Under the pieces are notes generated by a model, which searched no databases, was not told the DNA's origin, and saw only the letters and a program-made list of their open reading frames with translations. From Acidiphilium sp. PA (GTDB taxonomy: Bacteria > Pseudomonadota > Alphaproteobacteria > Acetobacterales > Acetobacteraceae): a stretch of DNA of 64,000 nt. Of this stretch, positions 7,354 through 15,921 are shown in pieces. Positions within the stretch are counted from its first letter, which is position 1; each line of letters starts with the position of its first letter. The DNA is taken from assembly GCF_026191915.1 (NCBI RefSeq), contig NZ_JAIMBY010000003.1, positions 62,001 through 126,000 on the forward strand, given 5' to 3'. A program made the translations under genes and the position numbers.

Positions 7354-9327
7354 GTGATCCCCGCGCTGGGTCATTTTGCGCTGGCGCTGGCGCTGGCGAT
7401 TGCCGGGGCGCAGGCGGTGATCGGGCTGTTCGGGCCCATGCTGCGGGACCGGATGGTGCTGCGGGCGGCGCCAGCACTGGCTATCAGCCAGTTCATCATG
7501 CTGGGTCTCGCGTTTGCGGCGCTGGTGTGGTCGGGCGTGGTGTCGGATTTCACGGTGCGCAATGTCGCCGAATTTTCATCGAGCACGACGCCGCTGTTTT
7601 ACCGGATCACCGGCACCTGGGGCAATCATGACGGCTCGATGCTGCTGTGGTGCCTGATATTGTCGCTGTGCGGCGCGACGGTGGGGGTGTTCGGCAACAA
7701 TATTCCGACCAGCCTGCGCGCCCGCGTGCTGGGCGTGCTCGGGCTGGTTTCGGGCGGGTTTTTGCTGTTCACGCTCGCCGTATCCGACCCGTTCCGCCGG
7801 ATCTGGCCGCCACCGCTGCATGGCGCGGGGGTGAACCCGATTTTGCAGGACCCGGGGCTCGCGGTGCATCCGCCTATTCTCTACACTGGTTATGTCGGCT
7901 TTTCGATCGCGTTTGCCTTTGCGGTGGCGGCGTTGATCGAGGGGCGGGTCGATGCCGCCTGGGGGCGCTGGGTGCGGCCGTGGACGCTGGTGTCTTGGAT
8001 CTTCCTGACCTGCGGCATTTGTTTCGGATCGCTCTGGTCGTATTACACGCTGGGCTGGGGCGGGTTCTGGTTCTGGGACCCGGTCGAGAACGTGGCGTTG
8101 CTGCCTTGGCTGACCGGCACCGCGTTACTCCATTCCGCGATCGTGGTCGAGAAGCGGGAAGCACTGAAAACGTGGAGCGTGCTGCTGGCGATCGCGACGT
8201 TTTCGCTCAGCCTGTGCGGCACCTTCCTGGTGCGCTCGGGATTGTTGAACTCCGTGCATGCGTTCGCGGCTTCGCCGAACCAGGGCCTGTTCATTCTGGT
8301 ACTGCTGGCGCTGACCATCGGCGGGTCTCTGCTGTTGTTTGCAATCCGCGCGCCGGTGCTGGCGGCCACGGGGATATTCGCGCCGGTGTCGCGCGAGGGC
8401 GCGCTGATCTTGAACAATGTGTTCCTCTGCATCATCGCGGCGGTGGTGTTCACCGGCACGATGTATCCGCCGTTCGTCGATCTGGCGTTCGGGATGCAGA
8501 TTTCGGTGGGCGCGCCGTTCTATGACCAGGCGGTGTTGCCGATGGTCGCACCGCTGATCCTGGCGATGGCGGTGGGACCGATGCTGCCGTGGAAGCGCGG
8601 CGCGATCGGGCCGGCGCTGGTCAAGGTGTGGTACGCCGCCGTCGCGGCGCTGATCGTGTTCGCCTATTACGCGTTCCAGCGCCATTTTATTGCCGCGCTC
8701 GGGCTGGCCGGTGCGGTGTGGGTGATGATCGGCGCGTTGATCGACATCGGGGAGCGGGTGCGGCTGTTCCGCGTGCCGCTTGGGCAATCGTTCGCGCGGC
8801 TGGGCACGATCCCGCGGGCGTCGGTGGGTGCGGCACTCGGGCATTTCGGGTTCGGGGTGGTGGTGCTCGGCATCGCGGGGATGACGTTGCGGGTGCATGA
8901 CGTGACGGTCCTGCATCCTGGCCAGTCGGTTGCGCTGGGCGGGTTCAACTGGAAGCTCGATTCGATCGTGCCGGCCACCGGGCCGAATTATACCGCCCGC
9001 AAGGCGACGATTACCGTGACGCGGCATGGCAAGCTGGTGATGGTGCTGAAGCCCGAGCGGCGCTATTTCACGGCGCAGAAGGTCAAGACCGTGGCGGCGG
9101 CGATCCGCACCAATGGCGTGCGCAACATGTTCGCGACATTTGCCGGCGAGGATAATTCCGGCGGTGGCGAGTTCCGGTTCAATGTGCACCCGTTCGCCCC
9201 CGAGATCTGGCTGGGGGGGTTCATCATGGCGCTGGGCGGAGCGATTTCGTTGAGCGACCGGCGGTTCCGCATCGGCGCGCCGGCGCGGGCGAAGTTACGC
9301 AAGCCGGCCGGTTCGGCCACGGTCTAG
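7354..9327 (+). CDS. ccmF: Cytochrome c heme lyase subunit CcmF
   Basis: A 657-residue multi-spanning protein. It has the WGGFWFWDPVEN tryptophan-rich motif at about residues 234-245, GNHDGSMLLW and HPPILYTGYVG, all characteristic of CcmF. CcmF takes heme from CcmE and, with CcmH/CcmI, attaches it to apocytochromes in the periplasm. I use the GTG at 7354; no other start fits with the upstream gene 33 bases away. Confidence 0.94.
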   Translation: MIPALGHFALALALAIAGAQAVIGLFGPMLRDRMVLRAAPALAISQFIMLGLAFAALVWSGVVSDFTVRNVAEFSSSTTPLFYRITGTWGNHDGSMLLWCLILSLCGATVGVFGNNIPTSLRARVLGVLGLVSGGFLLFTLAVSDPFRRIWPPPLHGAGVNPILQDPGLAVHPPILYTGYVGFSIAFAFAVAALIEGRVDAAWGRWVRPWTLVSWIFLTCGICFGSLWSYYTLGWGGFWFWDPVENVALLPWLTGTALLHSAIVVEKREALKTWSVLLAIATFSLSLCGTFLVRSGLLNSVHAFAASPNQGLFILVLLALTIGGSLLLFAIRAPVLAATGIFAPVSREGALILNNVFLCIIAAVVFTGTMYPPFVDLAFGMQISVGAPFYDQAVLPMVAPLILAMAVGPMLPWKRGAIGPALVKVWYAAVAALIVFAYYAFQRHFIAALGLAGAVWVMIGALIDIGERVRLFRVPLGQSFARLGTIPRASVGAALGHFGFGVVVLGIAGMTLRVHDVTVLHPGQSVALGGFNWKLDSIVPATGPNYTARKATITVTRHGKLVMVLKPERRYFTAQKVKTVAAAIRTNGVRNMFATFAGEDNSGGGEFRFNVHPFAPEIWLGGFIMALGGAISLSDRRFRIGAPARAKLRKPAGSATV

Positions 9328-9334
9328 CGGCGTC

Positions 9335-9895
9335 ATGGCCACGATGCTGACCCGACGGCTGATGTTCGGCCTGCCGCTCGTTGCGGTGGCGGCGGGGGGT
9401 GTTGCATCCTATGCGCTGCTGGAGCGGATGGGGCGGGGGACATATAATCCGCAGGCGTTCAACAATCCCCTGGTCGGGCACAAGGTGCCTGATTTTTCGC
9501 TGCCGGGGCATGACGGGCACGCCGGGTTCGACCAGGCGGCGATCATGGCGCAGAAGCGGCCGTTGCTAGTGAATTTTTTCGCCTCCTGGTGTGTGCCGTG
9601 CGTCGAGGAAGCGCCGTATCTGGATGCGATCGCCAAATCCGGGCTGGATATCTGGGGCATCGCTTATCAGGACAAGGCGGCCGCACTCGATCTGTATCTG
9701 GCGAAGAATGGCGATCCGTACCGACGGCTGGCGAGCGATGCGGAGGGGCGGGTTGCGATCAACTGGGGGGTGTACGGCGTGCCGGAGAGTTTCCTGATCG
9801 CGCCGGGCGGCGAGGTGCGCTGGCATACCGCCGGGCCGCTGTTCCCGGAGATCATCGAGGATCAGCTCAAGCCGGCGCTGCAGCGGCTGACATGA
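9335..9895 (+). CDS. ccmG: Thiol:disulfide oxidoreductase CcmG (DsbE)
   Basis: A 186-residue membrane-anchored thioredoxin with an N-terminal anchor at residues 8-28 and the active site WCVPC in LLVNFFASWCVPCVEEAP. The GVYGVPESFLI segment is the family's cis-proline region. CcmG reduces apocytochrome c cysteines before heme ligation. The gene follows ccmF by seven bases and overlaps ccmH by four. Confidence 0.93.
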   Translation: MATMLTRRLMFGLPLVAVAAGGVASYALLERMGRGTYNPQAFNNPLVGHKVPDFSLPGHDGHAGFDQAAIMAQKRPLLVNFFASWCVPCVEEAPYLDAIAKSGLDIWGIAYQDKAAALDLYLAKNGDPYRRLASDAEGRVAINWGVYGVPESFLIAPGGEVRWHTAGPLFPEIIEDQLKPALQRLT

Positions 9896-10356
9896 AACGC
9901 CTGGTGGTCATGGCGCTCGTCGGGCTGGGTCTGGCGCTCGGGATTGCAGCGGCTGACACACCCACCACGATCCGGCGCGACGGGGTGGTGCTGACGATTC
10001 CGCAGGAAAAGCGGGCCGAGGTGATCGGCGATCGCCTGCGGTGCCTGGTCTGCCAGAACGAGACGGTGGAGAATTCGCAGGCCGGGCTTGCCAAGCAGTT
10101 CCGCGGCATCATTCGCCGGCGGGTGGTGAAGGGCGAGACCAACCAACAGATCATCGATTTCATGGTGCATCGCTATGGGATTTTCGTACTGCTGAAGCCG
10201 CCGTTGATCCCGCTGACCTGGCTGCTGTGGTTTTCGCCGGCGATCGCGCTGGCGTTGGGCCTGCTGGTGCTGCTGTTGGCGCGCCGGCGTAGACAACAGG
10301 GGCCACCCCCGCTTTCGCCCGACGAGCATGATCGTCTGAAGGAATTGCTGTCGTGA
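9892..10356 (+). CDS. ccmH: Cytochrome c maturation protein CcmH (CycL)
   Basis: A 154-residue protein with a signal peptide, the redox motif LRCLVCQN, and a C-terminal membrane span (about residues 105-127) followed by a basic stretch. This is the short alphaproteobacterial CycL form, in which the TPR part of the E. coli CcmH fusion is a separate protein (CcmI). It handles apocytochrome thiols with CcmG. The ATG overlaps the ccmG stop; an upstream extension of the frame lies within ccmG and is rejected. Confidence 0.92.
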   Translation: MKRLVVMALVGLGLALGIAAADTPTTIRRDGVVLTIPQEKRAEVIGDRLRCLVCQNETVENSQAGLAKQFRGIIRRRVVKGETNQQIIDFMVHRYGIFVLLKPPLIPLTWLLWFSPAIALALGLLVLLLARRRRQQGPPPLSPDEHDRLKELLS

Positions 10357-11105
10357 TCTGGCTATGGATGGCGGTGCTGTCGCTGGTGGCGGTGGCACCG
10401 GTGTTGGTTATATGGCTGCGGCGCGGCACCATCCGGTATCGGCGCGATACGGCGGTGGCGCTGCATCGGTCCCAGCTCGACGAGATCGAGCGCGACCGGG
10501 TGGATGGGCGGCTGCCCGAGGCCGAGTTTCAGGGCGCGAAGCTTGAGGTGCAGCGCCGGCTGCTGGTGGCGGACTCGATTCCCGAGCCGGCGGCGGATGG
10601 GCAGGCACGCGGCCTGCTGATTGCGACGCTGGTGGCGATTCCGGTCGCCGCTGTGGCGTTGTTCGTGCCGGGCGGCTTGCCGTTCGTACCATCGGAGCCG
10701 CATTCGGCAGTGCTGCACGCGCAATCGGCGGCGCGGGCGCAGGATGATGCGCTGATTGCGAAGCTGGAGCAGAAATTATCGCAGATTCCCCCGCATTCCG
10801 AGCAGGCGCGGCAGGGGTATCTGCTGCTGGGCCAGGCGCTGGTGAGCCAGAACAAACTGGCGGCGGCGGCGAAGGCGTGGACCGTCGCGTTGGGGCTGAA
10901 GTTCAACGCGACCCTGGCGGCGGAGACCGCCGAGGCGGAGACCGAGGCGGCGGGGCATGTGACGCCGACGGCACTGAACCTGTTTCATCAGGCGCTGGAC
11001 AAGGCGCCGGCGAATGCGCCGTGGCGCTCGCTCGCCGAACAGAGGCTGCGCGAGGCGGCGGTAACCTTGCCGGCGCCGCAGGGCGATGCCACATCCAAAC
11101 CATGA
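10353..11105 (+). CDS. ccmI: Cytochrome c biogenesis protein CcmI
   Basis: A 250-residue protein with an N-terminal membrane span, a cytoplasmic segment containing HRSQLDEIERDRVDGRLPEAE, and a second span near residues 89-108. A periplasmic helical part carries TPR-like repeats (GYLLLGQALVSQNKLAAAAKAW). The ALHRSQLDEIERD segment is typical of CcmI/CycH, which presents apocytochrome c to the heme ligation complex. It overlaps ccmH and the following small gene by four bases each. Confidence 0.88.
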   Translation: MIWLWMAVLSLVAVAPVLVIWLRRGTIRYRRDTAVALHRSQLDEIERDRVDGRLPEAEFQGAKLEVQRRLLVADSIPEPAADGQARGLLIATLVAIPVAAVALFVPGGLPFVPSEPHSAVLHAQSAARAQDDALIAKLEQKLSQIPPHSEQARQGYLLLGQALVSQNKLAAAAKAWTVALGLKFNATLAAETAEAETEAAGHVTPTALNLFHQALDKAPANAPWRSLAEQRLREAAVTLPAPQGDATSKP

Positions 11106-11236
11106 CCGAAACGACGAAACCGACCGAGACCAAACCCGAACCGAAGCCGATGCCCAAGGAGATCGGTGGCCCGAAAGGCCCGGAGCCGACGCGGTACGGC
11201 GATTGGGAACGCAACGGGCGGTGCACGGATTTCTGA
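11102..11236 (+). CDS. DUF1674 / SdhAF4-like small protein
   Basis: A 44-residue soluble protein rich in Thr, Lys and Pro, ending in RYGDWERNGRCTDF. This is the diagnostic C-terminus of the DUF1674 family, which includes the mitochondrial succinate dehydrogenase assembly factor SDHAF4. SDHAF4 binds flavinated SdhA before its assembly with SdhB. The gene is coupled to ccmI by an ATGA overlap, so it is the final gene of the ccm operon. Confidence 0.85.
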   Translation: MTETTKPTETKPEPKPMPKEIGGPKGPEPTRYGDWERNGRCTDF

Positions 11237-11246
11237 GCGTTCGTCG

Positions 11247-11756
11247 ATGAGCCGGGTGCATCAGTATCGCACCCGCCTGCACTGGACTGGTAACGCCGGT
11301 TCCGGCACCAGCGCCTATCGCGCCTACGGACGTGATCATGCGGTGGGGGCTGCCGGGCGGCCTGATTTGGCGCTGTCGTCCGACCCGGCATTTCGGGGTG
11401 ATCCGGCACGGTGGAACCCGGAATTGTTGCTGCTGGCGGCGATATCGTCGTGTCATCAACTCTGGTATCTGCATCTGTGCGCGGAGGCCGGTGTTGTCGT
11501 GCTGAATTATGAGGACGATGCCGATGCGATCTTGACCGAGGAGGCGTCCGGCGCGGGGCAGTTTACTGCCGTGACGCTGCGGCCGCGCGTGACGATCGCT
11601 GCGACATCGGATGCGGCGGCGGCACTTCGATTGCACCATGATGCCAATGCGATGTGCTTCATCGCGCGCTCGCTCAACCTTCCGGTGCATCACGAACCGT
11701 GCATTGTGCGGGCGGATGCGGCGGATATTCATGAAACTTTAACTTCTAGGATTTAG
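11247..11756 (+). CDS. OsmC family protein
   Basis: A 169-residue OsmC-fold protein beginning MSRVHQYRTRLHW. The central conserved cysteine is in AAISSCHQLWYLHLC, and a second cysteine occurs near the end in AMCFIARS. OsmC/Ohr proteins reduce organic peroxides with paired cysteines; this subgroup has the SSCHxLWYLHL signature and its substrate is not established. The start was chosen at the methionine 11 bases after the DUF1674 stop rather than inside that gene. It is two bases upstream of the next gene. Confidence 0.85.
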   Translation: MSRVHQYRTRLHWTGNAGSGTSAYRAYGRDHAVGAAGRPDLALSSDPAFRGDPARWNPELLLLAAISSCHQLWYLHLCAEAGVVVLNYEDDADAILTEEASGAGQFTAVTLRPRVTIAATSDAAAALRLHHDANAMCFIARSLNLPVHHEPCIVRADAADIHETLTSRI

Positions 11757-11758
11757 AC

Positions 11759-12628
11759 ATGGCTCAAGTGGCGTTCATCGGCCTCGGCGTGATGGGATTT
11801 CCGATGGCGGGGCATCTGGCCGCCGGTGGGCATGACGTGACGGTGTATAATCGCTCGGCGGCGAAGGCCGAGGCGTGGGTGGCCAAACACGGTGGGCGGG
11901 CGGCGGCGACGCCGCGTGCGGCGGCCGAGGGGCAGGAGTTCGTGTTTGCCTGCGTCGGCAACGATGATGATCTGCGCTCCGTCACGATCGGGGCGGATGG
12001 CGCGTTTGCGGGCATGGCGGCGGGGGCGTTGTTCGTTGATCACACTACCGCTTCGGCGACCGTGGCGCGGGAATTGGCGGCGGCGGCGGACGGAAAATTC
12101 GGCGTGCTGGATGCGCCGGTTTCCGGCGGCCAAGCCGGGGCGGAGAACGGCCGGCTGACCGTGATGATCGGCGGCGGTGCTGATGATTTCGCGCGCGCGA
12201 AGCCGGTGATCGGGTGCTATGGCGCCAATATCAGCCATATCGGCGCGGCCGGTGGCGGGCAGTTGGCGAAAATGGTCAATCAGATCTGCATCGCCGGCGC
12301 GGTGCAGGGGCTGGCCGAAGGGCTCGCCTTCGCGCAGGCGGCGGGGCTCGATCCCGAGGCGGTGATCGGCGCGATTTCGAAGGGTGCGGCGCAAAGCTGG
12401 CAGATGGAAAACCGCTGGAAAACCATGGTTTCCGGCACATTCGACTTCGGCTTTGCGGTGGACTGGATGCGCAAGGATCTGGCCATCTGCCTGGAACAGG
12501 CGAAGGAGACCGGTGCGCGCCTGCCGCTCACCGCGCTGGTTGATCAGTTCTACGCTGATGTGCAGGCGATGGGCGGGCGGCGGTGGGATACGTCGTCGCT
12601 GATCGCGCGATTGGGTGCACCGAAATAG
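11759..12628 (+). CDS. NAD(P)-dependent beta-hydroxyacid dehydrogenase
   Basis: A 289-residue enzyme of the 3-hydroxyisobutyrate dehydrogenase family. The dinucleotide motif is FIGLGVMGFPMAGHL at the N-terminus, the substrate loop is DAPVSGGQAGAENG, and the catalytic lysine is in GGGQLAKMVNQ. Such enzymes oxidise short beta-hydroxyacids such as 3-hydroxyisobutyrate or tartronate semialdehyde derivatives. The exact substrate cannot be set from sequence. It converges on the small lipoprotein gene with a four-base gap. Confidence 0.88.
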   Translation: MAQVAFIGLGVMGFPMAGHLAAGGHDVTVYNRSAAKAEAWVAKHGGRAAATPRAAAEGQEFVFACVGNDDDLRSVTIGADGAFAGMAAGALFVDHTTASATVARELAAAADGKFGVLDAPVSGGQAGAENGRLTVMIGGGADDFARAKPVIGCYGANISHIGAAGGGQLAKMVNQICIAGAVQGLAEGLAFAQAAGLDPEAVIGAISKGAAQSWQMENRWKTMVSGTFDFGFAVDWMRKDLAICLEQAKETGARLPLTALVDQFYADVQAMGGRRWDTSSLIARLGAPK

Positions 12629-12632
12629 CGGG

Positions 12633-12830
12633 TCAAAATAGCTGGGCGTTGATCGCCAACGCCTTGCGGCAGCGGGGTGTGTTGGCCAATGCGCCGCCAT
12701 TGTTCTCACAATTGACGACCTCACGCATCAGTTGATGCGGATGTTTATGGTAGTAGGTGGTGGTGCTGTCGGCGCAACCGGACAGGATCAAGCTCGTAAA
12801 CAACGCCAGAATAAAAGCGAGCGGTTTCAT
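12633..12830 (-). CDS. Small EexN-like lipoprotein
   Basis: A 65-residue protein with a type II signal peptide and lipobox LSGC at residues 17-20. The mature part is HQLMREVVNCENNGGALANTPRCRKA. The spacing of the two cysteines around the N-N-G/L-A-N-T-P element resembles EexN-family lipoproteins, first described as entry-exclusion proteins of conjugative plasmids but also found singly on chromosomes. No conjugation genes are nearby, so its role here is unknown. Recognition is from motif similarity only. Confidence 0.65.
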   Translation of the reverse strand: MKPLAFILALFTSLILSGCADSTTTYYHKHPHQLMREVVNCENNGGALANTPRCRKALAINAQLF

Positions 12831-12990
12831 GCGACTAACGGTAACACTTCAGATGGCATCGGCGCAATCGTTACGATAAAGGCAGCAGGGATGGCCCGGG
12901 GCATATCTGTTACGATTTATTACCAAACCGCCTCATCAGCGCCATGATTGATCTCGAAAGACGTTTTACTGCACTAACAACGACTGGAGA

Positions 12991-13239
12991 ATGGCGATGA
13001 ATTTGAGCAAGACGCGTTTGGCTGCGATTGTCGGGGCGACGCTGGTGGCGGGGAGTGTGATGGGTGGCGTGGCGATGGCGTATCAGAGCCACATGTTCGC
13101 GGCGCGCAGTGCGCTTTACACCGCAAGGTCACAGCTTCTGGTGGCGCTGCATAACAAGGGCGGCCACCGGATTGCGGCGCTGAATGCGGTGGACGGCGCG
13201 ATCCGGCAGGTCAATCTCGGCATTCAAGCCGGCCGATAG
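12991..13239 (+). CDS. Small exported hypothetical protein
   Basis: An 82-residue protein, MAMNLSKTRLAAIVGATLV onwards, with an N-terminal signal or anchor segment ending near VAMAYQSH. A short helical part containing KGGHRIAALNAVDGAIRQVNLGI follows. A good ribosome binding site (GGAGA) lies directly before the ATG, supporting expression. I do not recognise the family. The upstream 160 bases hold no other gene. Confidence 0.65.
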   Translation: MAMNLSKTRLAAIVGATLVAGSVMGGVAMAYQSHMFAARSALYTARSQLLVALHNKGGHRIAALNAVDGAIRQVNLGIQAGR

Positions 13240-13286
13240 GCCGCCGCCGCTTGCCGGGGCGGGGCGGTGCGCGTATTTTAGCGGTC

Positions 13287-13820
13287 ATGAAACACGCCCC
13301 CGCCCTTTTTCTTGCCCTGACGGTTCTGGCCGCCCCCGGCTGCGCGCTCGCCGCGACCACGACCGCTCCCGCCACCAATGCGCCGAAACCACTCGGTGTC
13401 TTCAAATCCTGGACCGCCGCAACCTATGGCAGCGGTGCGGATCGGGCCTGTTACGCCTTCACGACCAGCAAGTTGCCGAAAGGCAGCAAGGCCACGCCCG
13501 CGATGCTGACGGTGACCGAGCGTACCGGGTTTCGCGACGAAATCTCGCTCAGCCAGGGCATTACCTACACCAAGGACGCCAAGGTGACGCTCGCGGTCGG
13601 CAGCAACAAGCTCGCGTTCTTCACCAAGGATAATATGGCCTACGCCATGAAGGGTGCCGCGACCACGCAGGCGTTTCTCGGCGGTTCCTCGGTGGTGGCA
13701 ACCGCGACCGCACCGGCGGGCAAGCCGGTGACCGATACGTTCGGGCTCGATGGCTTCTCCGACGCCTATAAGGCGATCGAGAAGGCCTGCCCGGCGAGCG
13801 CCGCGCCGAAAAAGAGCTAG
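13287..13820 (+). CDS. IalB-like (invasion-associated locus B) family exported protein
   Basis: A 177-residue protein with a signal peptide ending around CALAATTT. The mature sequence contains FKSWTAATYGSGADRACYAFT, LTVTERTGFRDEIS and, near the end, TFGLDGFSDAYKAIEKACP. The Cys-Tyr after the first tryptophan and the final GF-x-AY-x-C match the IalB family, widespread in alphaproteobacteria as secreted proteins; no reaction is established. The start was chosen at the methionine of the signal peptide. The rlmN gene follows after three bases. Confidence 0.75.
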   Translation: MKHAPALFLALTVLAAPGCALAATTTAPATNAPKPLGVFKSWTAATYGSGADRACYAFTTSKLPKGSKATPAMLTVTERTGFRDEISLSQGITYTKDAKVTLAVGSNKLAFFTKDNMAYAMKGAATTQAFLGGSSVVATATAPAGKPVTDTFGLDGFSDAYKAIEKACPASAAPKKS

Positions 13821-13823
13821 ATC

Positions 13824-14990
13824 ATGTCGATCACGCTCGATCTCGACGAGGCCGAGCGCACGCGCATTCTGGCCAAGGCCGCCTTGTTCGCGCCGCCGCC
13901 GGCCTTGCTGGCGGATGGCCGGCGTGACCTGGTTGGACTGTCACGCGCAGAGCTTGGCGAGGCGGTCGCCTCGATCGGCGAGGCGGCGTTTCGCGCCAAG
14001 CAATTGTGGCACTGGATCTATCACCAGGGCGTGACCGATTTCGCCGCAATGGTGAATATCGCCAAGCCGCTGCGTGAAAAACTCGCCGCGCATTTCGTGA
14101 TCGGCCGGCCGGCGGTCGCGGCGGATCAACTCAGCGCCGATCAGACGCGCAAAATGCTGTTCCGGTTTCGCGATAACGAGGCGGTCGAGACCGTCTATAT
14201 CCCCGATGTCACCGAGGATCGGGGTGCCGTGTGCATATCATCGCAGGTGGGCTGCACGCTGTCGTGCCGGTTCTGCCATACCGGCACGCAGCGGCTGACG
14301 CGTAATTTGTCGGCCGCCGAAATCGTCGGACAGTTCATGGCGATGCGGGACGCCTATGGCGAATGGCCGAGCCCGAAAGGCGAAACGCCGCGCCTGCTCT
14401 CGACCATCGTGCTGATGGGGATGGGCGAGCCGCTGTATAATTACGAAAACGTCGCCGCGGCAGTGAAGATCATCATGGACGGCGAAGGCATCGGCCTGTC
14501 GCGCCGGCGCATTACGCTTTCGACCTCCGGTGTGGTGCCGATGATGGATCGGTGCGGTGAGGAACTTGGCGTTAACCTTGCGGTTTCGCTGCACGCCGTG
14601 CGCGATGAGGTGCGCGACGTGATCGTGCCGCTCAACCGCAAATACAATATCGCCGAACTGATCGCCGCCTGCCGGCGCTATCCGGCCGCCTCGAACGCCA
14701 GACGCATCACGTTCGAATACGTCATGCTCAAAGGCATCAATGACAGCGAGGCCGATGCGCGGGAACTGGTGCGGTTGATTGCCGGGATTCCAGCCAAGGT
14801 GAACCTGATCCCGTTCAATCCATGGCCGGGGTCGACCTATGAAACCTCGAGCGGCAATGCGATCCACCGCTTCGCCGACATCGTGATGAACGCCGGCTAC
14901 GCGGCACCCGTGCGCACGCCGCGCGGCCGCGATATTCTCGCCGCCTGCGGCCAGTTGAAATCGAGCGTGGCGGCGGGTGAGGCGGCTTAG
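13824..14990 (+). CDS. rlmN: 23S rRNA (adenine(2503)-C(2))-methyltransferase RlmN
   Basis: A 388-residue radical SAM enzyme that methylates C2 of A2503 in 23S rRNA and A37 in some tRNAs. The [4Fe-4S] cysteines are in GCTLSCRFC at about residues 144, 148 and 151. The methyl-carrying cysteine is expected in DILAACGQL near the C-terminus, and [12 protein letters not shown] and [10 protein letters not shown] match the family. Length is normal. Confidence 0.95.
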   Translation: MSITLDLDEAERTRILAKAALFAPPPALLADGRRDLVGLSRAELGEAVASIGEAAFRAKQLWHWIYHQGVTDFAAMVNIAKPLREKLAAHFVIGRPAVAADQLSADQTRKMLFRFRDNEAVETVYIPDVTEDRGAVCISSQVGCTLSCRFCHTGTQRLTRNLSAAEIVGQFMAMRDAYGEWPSPKGETPRLLSTIVLMGMGEPLYNYENVAAAVKIIMDGEGIGLSRRRITLSTSGVVPMMDRCGEELGVNLAVSLHAVRDEVRDVIVPLNRKYNIAELIAACRRYPAASNARRITFEYVMLKGINDSEADARELVRLIAGIPAKVNLIPFNPWPGSTYETSSGNAIHRFADIVMNAGYAAPVRTPRGRDILAACGQLKSSVAAGEAA

Positions 14991-14993
14991 CCG

Positions 14994-15028
14994 GGTGGCA
15001 ATGCTCCTCTGGTCTGAGGTCAGCCACC
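14994..15028. terminator. Possible bidirectional terminator
   Basis: Outer arms GGTGGC (14994-14999) and GCCACC (15023-15028) enclose a second CCTC/GAGG pairing between the convergent rlmN and lysR-type genes. There is no T-run, so intrinsic termination is uncertain. Confidence 0.35.
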
Positions 15029-15038
15029 AGCCGGCGGG

Positions 15039-15917
15039 CTAGCGGCCGTCCACACCACAGCGGGCGCGGCATAGTTTCACGAACCCGGACACCGCCGCAC
15101 CCTGTGGGCGGCCCGCGATCGCGACCAGCCGGACTCGCCGGGTCAGTGCGGGTTCGGTGATCGGCAGTCCGATCAGTGTTGCGGGCAGAACGATGCGTTC
15201 GGAGAGCAGGGCGACGCCGAGACCCGCATGGACCAGGTCGAGTAGATGCCCGATCGCGCCGTCACAACGCCGCAGCCGGGCCTGGCCCTGGCACATGGTG
15301 TCGAACAGGGCCGCGAAGCCGCCGCAACGTTCGCCGTGCAGCAGGGTTTCACCGTGCAGATCCCCAGCGGTGAGCGAGGTTCGCTCAGCCAGGGCGTGCG
15401 AGACCGGCAGGACTGCCACGGCGCGATCATCGTACAATGGCCAGTGGTTGAACCGGTCCGGCAGATCGCAATCCTCGGGCAGCAAGGCGCAATCTAGCAT
15501 GTCGGTCAGCATCGACTCGATCAACATGGCGGCGGCTGCTTCGTCGAGCCGGATCATTAAATCGGGCAGGATGGCGGCGACTTCGCGCACCGCGAAGGCG
15601 ATCGCGCCGCAGCCGATGCCCGGTGCGAGCCCGATTTTCAGACTCGCAATCGGCTGGCGCCGGCGCGCATCGGCCAAGGCCGCCGCGCTGTCTGCGGCCA
15701 TCAGCATCGCATCCAGATGCGGCAGCATGGTGCGGCCGAGTTCGGTCAACTGGGTCGTGCTGCGTTCACGAAACAGCAAGGGGCCGCCGAGTTCGTCTTC
15801 AAGCCGCTGGATCGCGCGGGTGAGGGCCGGCTGGGTGACATTGCAGGCCTCGGCCGCGCGGGTGAAATTCAGCGAGCGGCTGAGAGCAACGAAATAACGA
15901 ACCTGCGTCAGTTCCAC
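15039..15917 (-). CDS. LysR-type transcriptional regulator
   Basis: A 292-residue LysR regulator. The N-terminal winged helix-turn-helix is residues 1-60 (FVALSRSLNFTRAAEACNVT and QPALTRAIQRLEDELGGPLL). The substrate-binding domain starts near SLKIGLAPGIGCGAIAF. I choose the GTG start giving VELTQVRYFVALS, the usual LysR N-terminus; the frame continues upstream only inside the peroxiredoxin-like gene, whose stop is five bases away. Regulator and peroxiredoxin-like gene therefore share a transcript, unlike the more common divergent arrangement. Two cysteines in the ligand domain (ERCGG, DTMCQG) could be redox-active in an OxyR-like way, which is speculation. Confidence 0.88.
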   Translation of the reverse strand: MELTQVRYFVALSRSLNFTRAAEACNVTQPALTRAIQRLEDELGGPLLFRERSTTQLTELGRTMLPHLDAMLMAADSAAALADARRRQPIASLKIGLAPGIGCGAIAFAVREVAAILPDLMIRLDEAAAAMLIESMLTDMLDCALLPEDCDLPDRFNHWPLYDDRAVAVLPVSHALAERTSLTAGDLHGETLLHGERCGGFAALFDTMCQGQARLRRCDGAIGHLLDLVHAGLGVALLSERIVLPATLIGLPITEPALTRRVRLVAIAGRPQGAAVSGFVKLCRARCGVDGR

Positions 15918-15921
15918 GGCG

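Noticed and set aside
13251-13286. Upstream extension of the IalB-like protein
   Set aside because: The extra residues would precede a normal signal peptide; the methionine of MKHAPALF is the sensible start.
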